A DNA stretch of 6,138 nucleotides from an uncultured Collinsella sp. (GCA_902494465.1 CABUTH010000112.1:1-6138), one strand, 5' to 3'. Shown: positions 1 through 5,620, counted from the stretch's first letter. Notes: a model not told the origin generated them from the sequence alone. Numbers and translations are program-made.

Positions 1-898
1 AGGTGTCGAGCAGGCTGTAGATGCCGGCCGATACAAACAGGTACTCCTGCTTCAGGCGCAGCAGGCGGCCGTGCTCGCCGGCGTCGTTGGGGTAGAGGAT
101 GGCGCTGATGGCCTCGGCCTCGGCGCGCTCGGCATCGGCCAGGGCGTAGTCGCCGCGGTTGAAAGCCTCCAGATCGAAGTGCTCGTCGACCGGCTCTGCA
201 GCCCAGACGCGCAGCTTGTTGACGGTCTCACCGGCATAGCCCACGACGGGGATGTCATAAGGGACGGCCAGGATATCCTGCGTGTCTACCGTGCGATAGA
301 ACGTGCGGCCGTTCTCCTCAAAGCCTTCGACGCGGCCACCAAACTTAATGGTCACGGCCTTGTCCTGACGACGGACCTCCCAGGGATAGCCGTGGGTGAG
401 CCACTCGTCGGTGGCCTCGACCTGGCTGCCGTTGACGATCTCCTGCTTAAACAGGCCGTAGCGGTAGCGCATGCCGTTGCCGTAGCCGGCAATGCCCTCG
501 GCTGCCATGGAATCCAGGAAGCATGCGGCCAGACGGCCCAGGCCACCGTTGCCCAGCGCCGGATCGGGCTCCTGGTTCTCGATGACGGACAGGTCAAAGC
601 CCATGTCGTCGAGCGCCTCGGCGACCATGTCGCGCACGCCAAAGTTGAGCAGATAGTTGTCGAGCAGGCGGCCGATCAAAAACTCGATCGAGAAGTAGTA
701 CACGCGCTTCTTGCCCTCGGACGCCGCACGGGCGTCGCTCTTGGTGGCAACGGTGCGCGCCTTCTCGGCCACGAGCTTGGCCAGGGCGTTAAAGCGGTCA
801 AGGTCGCTGGCGGCCTCGACGCTCTTTCCGCTGATGCTCATGACGGCATCGCGATAGAGCTCGGTAAACTCTTGCTTGTTGTCGAAGATCTTATTCAT
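1..898 (-). CDS. glgP: Glycogen phosphorylase, N-terminal part (cut by window edge)
   Basis: Reading leftwards from ATG at 898, an open frame of 299 codons runs off the left edge without a stop. The product matches the N-terminal domain of glycogen/maltodextrin phosphorylase (GT35), a PLP enzyme that releases glucose-1-phosphate from alpha-1,4-glucan ends in the cytoplasm. Visible family blocks are YYFSIEFLIGRLL near residues 67-79, EPDPALGNGGLGRLAACFLDS at about 110-130, GYGNGMRYRYGLFKQ at 138-152, and YPNDAGEHGRLLRLKQ near 269-284. The family is usually 750-850 residues long, so well over half is missing, including the PLP-binding lysine and most of the catalytic C-terminal domain; activity cannot be judged here. 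A purine-rich site (AAAGGA, minus strand, 908-903) precedes the ATG by 4 bases. The gene follows glgB in the same direction after about 94 bases, so co-transcription is likely. Confidence 0.95.
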   Translation of the reverse strand, partial: MNKIFDNKQEFTELYRDAVMSISGKSVEAASDLDRFNALAKLVAEKARTVATKSDARAASEGKKRVYYFSIEFLIGRLLDNYLLNFGVRDMVAEALDDMGFDLSVIENQEPDPALGNGGLGRLAACFLDSMAAEGIAGYGNGMRYRYGLFKQEIVNGSQVEATDEWLTHGYPWEVRRQDKAVTIKFGGRVEGFEENGRTFYRTVDTQDILAVPYDIPVVGYAGETVNKLRVWAAEPVDEHFDLEAFNRGDYALADAERAEAEAISAILYPNDAGEHGRLLRLKQEYLFVSAGIYSLLDT

Positions 899-911
899 AC
901 GTTCCTTTCCC

Positions 912-930
912 CCGGGGATGTTTCTCCCGG
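912..930 (-). promoter_or_regulatory. Small GC-rich stem-loop just upstream of the glgP ribosome binding site
   Basis: On the transcribed (minus) strand CCGGGA, a 6-base loop and TCCCCGG form a short stem with one extra C, ending a few bases before the AAAGGA site of glgP. An overlapping perfect palindrome CCCCGGGG lies at 910-917. Its position could tune translation of glgP or mRNA stability between the two genes. There is no run of T, so it is not an intrinsic terminator. The role is inference only. Confidence 0.35.
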
Positions 931-952
931 AACGGTTATGACATGTATCCTA

Positions 953-967
953 CGCCCCGTCGGGGCG
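953..967 (-). repeat. GC-rich hairpin in the glgB-glgP gap
   Basis: CGCCCC (953-958) and GGGGCG (962-967) form a perfect 6-bp stem around a 3-base loop, about 26 bases after the glgB stop codon. A second, weaker stem, GTAACA/TGTTAC (981-986 with 991-996), overlaps the glgB stop itself. Neither is followed by a T run on the minus strand. They look more like mRNA-stabilising or processing hairpins between two co-transcribed genes than a terminator. The adjacent TAGGATAC on the minus strand resembles a -10 element, but no matching -35 was seen. Confidence 0.4.
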
Positions 968-992
968 GGTAATTACAGTAGTAACACCTTTG

Positions 993-3254
993 TTACGCTT
1001 TCTTGGCAGGAGCCTTAACAGCAGCTGCCTTGGCCTTGGGAGCTGCCTTTTTGGTGGCTGCCTTCTTGGCCGTAGTGGACTTGTCAGAAGCCTTGACAGC
1101 GGGCTTGGCAGCCTTCGCCTTAGCCGGAGCCTTCTTAGCAGCCGCGGCCTTGGGCTTCACCGAAGACGCACGCTTGCGCGTCGCCTTCTTGGGCTCCTCG
1201 ACCACGGGCGGCTTGTAGCTGCTCGGACCGCGGCGCTTAAGCACCACGCCTGCCAGGCCGGGCACCTTAATCTCGATGGAGTCCATCTGCCCGTTCCAGG
1301 GATAGGGCACACTCGAGCAGGTGTAGGGCTCTTCGCCGGCATAGCCGCTGCCGCCAAACTCAGGACGGTCGGAATCAAAGATGACCTCCCAGTCACCCTC
1401 GCGCGGCACGCCCACGCGGAAGCTCTCGTAGCTCGCCGGGTCAAAGTTGATCAGGATCACCAGGTCGTCATCGACGTCCTCGCCCTGGCGCACAAAGCTC
1501 ACGATTGACTGCTTGGAGTTATCCGCGTCAATCCAGGTAAAGCCGTCGTCGGTGTAGCCGCGCTCGTACAGGGCGGGCTCGGCGGTGTATAGGTGGTTGA
1601 GCGCCTTGATAAACGCCTGATGATGACGGTGGGTCTCGTACTCCTCGGTCAGGAACCACTGGATGGACTCGTAGTAGCGCCACTCAATAAACTGGCCGAT
1701 CTCGTTGCCCATAAAGTTGAGCTTGGCACCGGGGTGCGTCATCTGGTAGAAAGCCAGCGTGCGCAGGCCGGCAAACTGGCGCCACCAGTCGCCCGGCATG
1801 CGGCCGATGAGCGAGCACTTGCCGTGCACGACCTCGTCGTGGCTCAGCGGGCAAATAAAGTTCTCGGTAAAGGCGTACATGATGGAGAACGTGAGCAGTC
1901 CGTGGTTGCCGGGGCGCCACGGAAAATCGGTCTGCATGTAGTGCAGGGTGTCGTTCATCCAGCCCATGTCCCACTTGTAGTGGAAGCCCAGGCCGCCGTC
2001 CTGCGGCGGATAGGTCACGAGCGGCCACGCGGTGGACTCCTCGGCCATCATCATTACGTCAGGGAAATGGGCCTCCACGGCGCAGTTGACCTGGCGGATA
2101 AACGCGCTGGCGTCCAGGTCCTCCTCGGTACCGTACTTGTTGAACTTCTTTTGGCCCGGATCGTCGATGCCAAAGTTGAGGTACAGCATGCTGGACACGC
2201 CGTCCATGCGAATGCCGTCAACATGGAAGTTCTCGAGCCAGTACAGCACGTTGGAGACCAGGAAGGAGCGGACCTCGCCACGGGCGAAATCGAACTTGTG
2301 CGTGCCCCAATTGGGGTGAATCTCGTGCTCAAACAGCATGTGGCCGTTAAAGGTGGCAAGGCCGTGGGAGTCGGCGCAAAAACCGCCGGGCACCCAGTCC
2401 ATGATCACGCCGATACCCGCCTCGTGGCATGCATCGATAAAGTGCATGAGCTGCTGCGGGTTACCGTAGCGCGACGTGGCGGCATAGTAGCCGGTCGTCT
2501 GGTAGCCCCAGGAGCCGTCGAAGGGGTGCTCCATAAGCGGCATGACCTCGATATGCGTGTAGCCCATGTCGCGCACGTAGTCCACGAGCTCCACCGACAG
2601 GTCGTCGTAGGTGTAGAACTCGCCGCGCTGCGCGGGGAAGGGATCCATGGGGCCGGGGTAGTTACCGTACTCGTCGGGCTCGCCCTGCGGCGCGTCGCCG
2701 TGGCGCTTCCACGAGCCAATATGCACCTCGTAGATGTTGAGCGGCTGCGACATGTGGTTGTGGGCGGCGCGGCGCTTGAGCCACGTGGCGTCGTTCCACT
2801 GGTAGCCATCGAGGGTCCACAGCACGCTGGCGGTACCCGGAGGGCACTCGGCCTTAAAGGCATACGGATCGGCTTTGTAGAGCTTCTCGCCCTCGTTGGT
2901 CTCGATGAGATATTTATAGAGCTGGCCCTGCTCGGCGCCAGGAATAAAGCCTTCCCAAATAGCGCTCGTATGCACGGGCACCAGCGGGTTGGCTTCTTCA
3001 TCCCAGTCGTTAAATTCGCCAATGACATGGACACTCTTTACGTCGGGCGCCCAAACGCAAAAGCGCCAGCCGCGCGTACGGTTCTGCGTGTCGGGATGAG
3101 CTCCCATCTTTTCCCAGCTGCGCTCCCACATTCCAATGCCAAACAGGTAGACATCGTCCTTGGAGAGCTCCGGTGCGTGCGGAGCCGGTTTGCGGGTTGC
3201 GGGCTTTTTAGCCGTTGGCTTTAGCTTTGTATCGCTCACGTTTGATCCCATCAT
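993..3254 (-). CDS. glgB: 1,4-alpha-glucan branching enzyme with a Lys/Ala-rich C-terminal tail
   Basis: GlgB (GH13) cuts alpha-1,4-glucan and rejoins it through alpha-1,6 bonds to branch glycogen. Numbered from ATG 3254 (753 residues): a basic N-terminal extension to about 30; CBM48-like domain around 63-145 (GWRFCVWAPD, GEFNDWD); YEVHIGSW at 175-182; then the GH13 barrel. Catalytic residues are visible: nucleophile D351 (GIRMDGVSS), acid/base E405 (MAEEST), and transition-state Asp D473 (PLSHDEVVHGK). The C-terminal beta domain ends near 675 (GVVLKRR). Region I reads DWVPGGF, where E. coli and most relatives have DWVPGHF, so the usual His is Gly. After residue 675 comes about 75 residues with some 22 Lys and 25 Ala (PAKKA/AAKP-like), not part of normal GlgB. 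Start uncertain: in-frame TTG 3299, ATG 3254 or 3251 and GTG 3239 all precede homology, and none has a strong ribosome site. Likely operon with glgP. Confidence 0.95.
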   Translation of the reverse strand: MMGSNVSDTKLKPTAKKPATRKPAPHAPELSKDDVYLFGIGMWERSWEKMGAHPDTQNRTRGWRFCVWAPDVKSVHVIGEFNDWDEEANPLVPVHTSAIWEGFIPGAEQGQLYKYLIETNEGEKLYKADPYAFKAECPPGTASVLWTLDGYQWNDATWLKRRAAHNHMSQPLNIYEVHIGSWKRHGDAPQGEPDEYGNYPGPMDPFPAQRGEFYTYDDLSVELVDYVRDMGYTHIEVMPLMEHPFDGSWGYQTTGYYAATSRYGNPQQLMHFIDACHEAGIGVIMDWVPGGFCADSHGLATFNGHMLFEHEIHPNWGTHKFDFARGEVRSFLVSNVLYWLENFHVDGIRMDGVSSMLYLNFGIDDPGQKKFNKYGTEEDLDASAFIRQVNCAVEAHFPDVMMMAEESTAWPLVTYPPQDGGLGFHYKWDMGWMNDTLHYMQTDFPWRPGNHGLLTFSIMYAFTENFICPLSHDEVVHGKCSLIGRMPGDWWRQFAGLRTLAFYQMTHPGAKLNFMGNEIGQFIEWRYYESIQWFLTEEYETHRHHQAFIKALNHLYTAEPALYERGYTDDGFTWIDADNSKQSIVSFVRQGEDVDDDLVILINFDPASYESFRVGVPREGDWEVIFDSDRPEFGGSGYAGEEPYTCSSVPYPWNGQMDSIEIKVPGLAGVVLKRRGPSSYKPPVVEEPKKATRKRASSVKPKAAAAKKAPAKAKAAKPAVKASDKSTTAKKAATKKAAPKAKAAAVKAPAKKA

Positions 3255-3325
3255 GACGCGGCAGCGTGTTGCCTTGGTGACTAGATGCGAAAGGTCCAAG
3301 GCTGCACGAATCGAAGGGACGGCGA

Positions 3326-3379
3326 AGTTTCTGTGATTCGTTCCACCTCGCGTGCTCGGTGGAACTTTCGGCAGAAACT
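3326..3379 (-). promoter_or_regulatory. Nested palindrome in the glgB 5' leader
   Basis: Two stacked perfect inverted repeats share one centre. The outer arms are AGTTTCTG (3326-3333) and CAGAAACT (3372-3379). The inner arms are GTTCCACC (3340-3347) and GGTGGAAC (3358-3365). They are separated by a symmetric 6x6 internal loop and closed by a 10-base loop, giving 16 pairs in all. The element lies about 70-125 bases before the glgB ATG, inside the transcript if the promoter at 3452-3481 is right. A competing stem exists: ACGAATC (3306-3312) can pair with GATTCGT (3335-3341), which overlaps the inner arm by two bases and encloses one outer arm. Neither fold is followed by a T run. It may be a leader RNA switch or a DNA operator; function unknown. 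Confidence 0.55.
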
Positions 3380-3450
3380 ACGATAACACCTGTGCGTTAG
3401 TTTTATGGACGAAAGCGGATTCGCGGGTGCGTTTAATCGGTAAGCGACAT

Positions 3451-3484
3451 GTTTATACCACTGGCAGAATTGCCGTGGTAAAAC
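3451..3484. repeat. Inverted repeat over the glgB promoter, with TGGTAAAAC-type half-sites
   Basis: GTTTATACCAC (3451-3461) faces GTGGTAAAAC (3475-3484), and the inner GGCA (3463-3466) faces TGCC (3471-3474) around a 4-base loop. In total there are 14 pairs with two single-base bulges. The right arm motif TGGTAAAAC (3476-3484) recurs exactly at 3533-3541, and its inverse GTTTACCA lies at 3556-3563. So the divergent region carries four related half-sites. No T run follows on either strand. I read it as a protein-binding site set rather than a terminator. Confidence 0.5.
3452..3481 (-). promoter_or_regulatory. Candidate glgB promoter (extended -10)
   Basis: On the minus strand, -35 TTACCA (3481-3476) and -10 TATAAA (3457-3452) are 18 bases apart. 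The -10 is preceded by TGG, so it is an extended -10 type. The predicted start of transcription near 3445 would leave a leader of about 190 bases before glgB. This is the best sigma70-like match I found upstream of the gene. It is entirely covered by the inverted repeat at 3451-3484, which suggests a repressor or other regulator binds over it. Position is inferred, not measured. Confidence 0.45.
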
Positions 3485-3486
3485 TC

Positions 3487-3515
3487 TTGACAGTTTTATC
3501 AATTTGGGTTTCAAA
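3487..3515 (+). promoter_or_regulatory. Candidate promoter for the HAD phosphatase-thiamine pyrophosphokinase operon
   Basis: A perfect -35 TTGACA (3487-3492) is followed after 17 bases by TTCAAA (3510-3515), a poor -10; CAAAAT after 19 bases is the alternative. The -35 sits only 5 bases from the -35 of the proposed glgB promoter on the other strand, so the two promoters are back to back. A dyad, GACAG (3489-3493) facing CTGTC (3521-3525) with inner CAATTT/AAATTG, overlaps it. The weak -10 would fit a regulated promoter. Confidence 0.4.
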
Positions 3516-3536
3516 ATTGTCTGTCTGACGTTTGGT

Positions 3537-3546
3537 AAAACGTTTT
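3537..3546. promoter_or_regulatory. AAAACGTTTT palindrome, possible LacI-family operator
   Basis: A perfect 10-bp palindrome with a central CG, overlapping the second TGGTAAAAC copy, lies 40 bases before the HAD phosphatase ATG and downstream of its proposed start of transcription. LacI/GalR-family regulators (including CcpA and MalR types) commonly bind such CG-centred AT-flanked palindromes, and they often control glycogen or maltose genes. That link is by analogy; no regulator gene is in the window. Confidence 0.35.
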
Positions 3547-3585
3547 TAGCAGGTTGTTTACCATTTGACATCGAAAGGTACGTTT

Positions 3586-4275
3586 ATGTCCCAGACCGCC
3601 GCTCCCAAAGTCGCTTTTATTTTCGATTGCGACGGCACACTGGTTAATAGCACCCCCGTATGGGCCTATGCCCAGCCCGAGTTATTGCACCGCCACGGTG
3701 TCGACGTGACGGTCGACGATTTTGCCCAGTTTGAGCATTTGTCGCTCGAGGACGAGTGCCAGGCCTACCACGACACGTGGGGCATTGGCGCAAACGGCGA
3801 GGAGCTCTACCGCGAGCTGAGCAATATCCTGATCGATGGCTACTCCAAGGTGCCGCCGCGCGATGGCCTGCTTGCATTTTTGAAGCAGGCGCAGGAGGCC
3901 GGTATTGCCATGTGCGTTGCCACGTCCACGCCAGCCGAGCTGGTTAAGTCTGCGCTTGCGGGCGCTGGGCTCGATGCCTACATGGAGTTTGTGACTACCA
4001 CCGGCGAGGCGGGACGCTCCAAGCAGTTCCCCGATGTGTACGAGCTGGCGCTGCGCCGCCTGGAAGAGCGCCACGGGTGCAAGTTTGAGCGCGCATGGGT
4101 GTTTGAGGACGCCGTCTTTGGCCTAAAGAGCTCTGGCACCGCCGGCTTTAAGCGCGTGGGCATCTATGACCCGCACGGCCGTATGAAGCGCGACGACGTG
4201 CGCGCCAACTGCGATATCTTTATCGATAGCTATGAGGAGCTTGACCTGGCTCGCGTGCTTTCGTTCGAGGGATAG
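3586..4275 (+). CDS. HAD-superfamily hydrolase (subfamily IA-like phosphatase)
   Basis: A 229-residue protein of the haloacid dehalogenase superfamily, cytoplasmic, expected to remove phosphate from a small phosphorylated metabolite through an aspartyl-phosphate intermediate. All four HAD motifs are visible: I, FIFDCDGTLVNS, with nucleophile D14 and acid/base D16; II, VATSTP, with T113 or S114; III, K146 in SKQFPD; IV, WVFEDAVFG, with E174 and D175. The alpha-helical stretch between about 20 and 90 is the C1-type cap of beta-phosphoglucomutase/phosphoglycolate phosphatase relatives. The substrate cannot be read from sequence. ATG 3586 is chosen over TTG 3565 because AAAGG (3574-3578) stands 7 bases before it. 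The stop is 9 bases from the thiamine pyrophosphokinase start, so the two are co-transcribed; a thiamine-phosphate or related substrate is possible but unproven. Confidence 0.92.
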   Translation: MSQTAAPKVAFIFDCDGTLVNSTPVWAYAQPELLHRHGVDVTVDDFAQFEHLSLEDECQAYHDTWGIGANGEELYRELSNILIDGYSKVPPRDGLLAFLKQAQEAGIAMCVATSTPAELVKSALAGAGLDAYMEFVTTTGEAGRSKQFPDVYELALRRLEERHGCKFERAWVFEDAVFGLKSSGTAGFKRVGIYDPHGRMKRDDVRANCDIFIDSYEELDLARVLSFEG

Positions 4276-4284
4276 GCGAGGGCT

Positions 4285-4926
4285 GTGGCTTGCAAGGTAT
4301 TAGTGGTCTGCGGCTCGCCCGTGGAGGCGAGCGCGGATCTGTTGCGTAGGCTAGCAGGGGAGTGCGACCACGTTGTCGCCGTGGACCGCGGACTCGATGC
4401 GCTGCTGGGCGCGGGACTGGGCTGCGATGTATATGTAGGGGACGCCGACACGGTGAGTGTCGCCGGCCGCGCGCTGGTTGACGCCGCCGAGGCCTTTGAG
4501 GTCGAGCGTCACGACCCATACAAGGACTATACCGATCTGGCGCTGGCGCTCGATTCCGTCCGCCGTCGCTGGCCGGGTGCCGATGTGGTTGCGACTTGCG
4601 CTACGGGCGGCCGCCCGGACATGGCGCTTTCCGTACTGGGGTTGCTTGCAGGCTACGATGATGCCCCTATCTGGATTGCCGAGGACAAGGTGGTCGCCCG
4701 CATTCTTCACGCAGGCGAATCCTGGATCATCGAAGGCCACGAGGGCAGCACCTTCTCCATCATCGCCATAGCCCCTGGGACGGCGGTAAGCGAACACGGA
4801 CTAGAGTGGGAGCTAGACCACAGTCCCCTGGGCCTGTTGGCCGACACGGGCATCAGCAACGTCGTCAGGTCAACAGCCACGATCCAAGTCCACAACGGCA
4901 CCGCCATCGCTTACCTATATAAATAG
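4285..4926 (+). CDS. thiN: Thiamine pyrophosphokinase
   Basis: A 213-residue protein that transfers pyrophosphate from ATP to thiamine to make the cofactor thiamine diphosphate, in the cytoplasm. Family signatures: VVCGSP at 7-12; VAVDRGLDALL at 31-41; the metal-binding GDADT at 52-56 (usually GDxDS); KDYTD at 80-84; GGRPD at 108-112 (usually GGRxDH, with Met here in place of His); and the C-terminal thiamine-binding domain with GSTFSII at 154-160 and TGISNVV at 188-194. Length is normal for the bacterial enzyme. GTG 4285 is the only start that keeps the N-terminal beta strand. Its GAGGG (4278-4282) lies just 2 bases before the GTG, so translation may partly depend on coupling to the preceding HAD gene. 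It closes that operon. No clear terminator follows before the tRNA promoter. The symbol thiN is used for this enzyme; tpk is an alternative name. Confidence 0.9.
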   Translation: MACKVLVVCGSPVEASADLLRRLAGECDHVVAVDRGLDALLGAGLGCDVYVGDADTVSVAGRALVDAAEAFEVERHDPYKDYTDLALALDSVRRRWPGADVVATCATGGRPDMALSVLGLLAGYDDAPIWIAEDKVVARILHAGESWIIEGHEGSTFSIIAIAPGTAVSEHGLEWELDHSPLGLLADTGISNVVRSTATIQVHNGTAIAYLYK

Positions 4927-4954
4927 GCATTTAGAATCAGACCTAAAAAAGTCC

Positions 4955-4983
4955 TTGCATGCCGCGCGAACTTCCCCTATAGT
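4955..4983 (+). promoter_or_regulatory. tRNA-Ala promoter
   Basis: -35 TTGCAT (4955-4960) and -10 TATAGT (4978-4983) are separated by exactly 17 bases. The -10 ends 13 bases before the first base of the tRNA, so transcription would start a few bases upstream of the mature 5' end. This is the best sigma70-type match in the window and fits a strongly expressed stable RNA. Confidence 0.8.
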
Positions 4984-4996
4984 ATCTCCTCGTCAC

Positions 4997-5072
4997 GGGG
5001 GCGTAGCTCAGCTGGGAGAGCGCTTGACTGGCAGTCAAGAGGTCAGGGGTTCGATCCCCCTCGTCTCCACCA
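4997..5072 (+). tRNA. tRNA-Ala (anticodon GGC), CCA encoded
   Basis: A 76-base cloverleaf. The acceptor stem GGGGGCG (4997-5003) pairs with CGTCTCC (5062-5068), including G3:U70, the classical alanine identity pair. The D arm has GCTC/GAGC. The anticodon arm has CTTGA/TCAAG around CTGGCAG, giving anticodon GGC, which reads GCC. The T arm has AGGGG/CCCCT around TTCGATC. Discriminator A5069 is followed by an encoded CCA (5070-5072). It has its own promoter and terminator and stands between the thiamine pyrophosphokinase gene and a long non-coding stretch. Confidence 0.98.
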
Positions 5073-5082
5073 TCGTGAATGC

Positions 5083-5113
5083 AAAGGTCTTCGGAATCCC
5101 GAAGGCCTTTTTT
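5083..5113 (+). terminator. Intrinsic terminator of the tRNA-Ala unit
   Basis: AAAGGTCTTCGG (5083-5094) pairs with CCGAAGGCCTTT (5099-5110) around the 4-base loop AATC, a 12-bp stem with one G-T wobble, and the distal arm runs into a T tract (5108-5113). It begins 10 bases after the tRNA CCA end. Because the proximal arm begins with AAA, it may also work for transcripts arriving from the right. Confidence 0.92.
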
Positions 5114-5558
5114 CATGTCAAAACACCACACGCCACAAACGCCAACCACGCCAACAAAAAGTTGCACAAATTTTTTCCCATGTCTGTACATAGTTTGTTA
5201 GGCAAACGCGATTTTTAGTGAAGATCGCCGTTCCATATGAGCTTCAGGAACGCGCCTAATTACCGTTAGCATCCTATTAACCTGCATCAACGTGAACAAC
5301 ATCCCAAAATAACCCCCTTAAGCAGGCTAAATGAACGATATGTTGTCCAACGCAGCCCAAATCAGTTTCGCTAACAGCTTGTGCTAGGATACCTAACGTT
5401 ACATGAGTTCAACTGTGCTCGCGGCTCCAGCAAGCCATAAAGCGCAGGGTCGATCAGCATCCGGCCGTAACGGCGGTGCCAGAAAAACCACGAGCTCCAA
5501 TAGAGATGTCATGCATTAACTTGCTTGTTGTTTGTCATGACTAACCGTAGCAGTCCTG
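5114..5558. other. Gene-free region between tRNA-Ala and the LoaP-like leader
   Basis: No frame here shows a protein with recognisable features or a good ribosome site, and it is more AT-rich than the flanking genes. Seen in it: GTTTG/CAAAC dyad (5193-5207); CGTTCC/GGAACG dyad (5229-5252); TAACGTTA palindrome (5394-5401); a small bulged hairpin CCGGCCG/CGGCGG (5461-5476); and a direct repeat of TGTCATG followed by TAAC (5507-5520 and 5533-5545), whose second copy contains the palindrome GTCATGAC (5534-5541). These fit an upstream control region for the operon to the right. I see no insertion sequence, no second copy of the tRNA end, and no decayed gene. Confidence 0.5.
5382..5390 (+). promoter_or_regulatory. 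Candidate extended -10 promoter for the LoaP-like gene
   Basis: TGC directly followed by TAGGAT (5385-5390) makes an extended -10. The best -35 at 16-17 bases is weak (TCAGTT or CAGTTT, near 5362-5368). Transcription from about 5397 would give a leader of about 420 bases before the start codon and would include all the hairpins at 5559-5771. The position is a guess from sequence alone; other promoters further down cannot be excluded. Confidence 0.35.
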
Positions 5559-5618
5559 CAGCTGTGTGCGTGCGGTCCAGTTTTGTACCCGCTTGACTGG
5601 TTCGCACGCAGCCAGCTG
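5559..5618 (+). promoter_or_regulatory. Long hairpin with two internal loops in the LoaP-like leader
   Basis: CAGCTG (5559-5564) pairs with CAGCTG (5613-5618). After a 2x2 internal loop, TGCGTGCG (5567-5574) pairs with CGCACGCA (5603-5610). After a second 2x2 internal loop, CCAG (5577-5580) pairs with CTGG (5597-5600) around a 16-base loop. This gives 18 pairs interrupted only by two symmetric internal loops. No T run follows, so it is not an intrinsic terminator. It is the strongest structure in the leader and a candidate cis-acting RNA element or operator. Confidence 0.55.
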
Positions 5619-5620
5619 GG

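Noticed and set aside
953..967. Intrinsic terminator after glgB
   Set aside because: The GC-rich stem is not followed by a T run on the transcribed strand, so read-through into glgP is expected.
71..1018. 315-codon plus-strand ORF opposite glgP
   Set aside because: It is antisense to clear glycogen phosphorylase blocks, and its tail crosses the glgB-glgP gap. No recognisable protein features.
1593..3224. 543-codon plus-strand ORF antisense to glgB
   Set aside because: It mirrors the GC-biased codons of glgB on the other strand, shows no family motifs and no ribosome site. glgB has intact catalytic motifs across the whole interval.
3255..3299. TTG start at 3299 giving a 15-residue longer GlgB
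   Set aside because: There is no ribosome site before it, and the extra residues add nothing conserved. ATG 3254 or GTG 3239 is more likely, though not proven.
3485..3585. TPP riboswitch before the operon containing thiamine pyrophosphokinase
   Set aside because: The conserved THI-box blocks (CTGAGA and the ACCTGA...GGATAATGCC region) are absent, and the leader is too short.
4955..5218. Plus-strand ORF of 87 codons containing GGVAQLGERLTGSQEVRGSIPL
   Set aside because: This is the well-known artefact of translating a tRNA gene; it lies across tRNA-Ala and its terminator. The minus-strand counterpart (4943-5191, GDEGDRTPDLLTASQALSQLSYAP) is the same artefact in reverse.
5219..5252. Possible H-type pseudoknot (TGAAG/CTTCA interleaved with CGTTCC/GGAACG)
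   Set aside because: The two 3' arms are adjacent with no connecting base, which makes the crossing fold sterically doubtful. Short arms of 5-6 bp occur often by chance.
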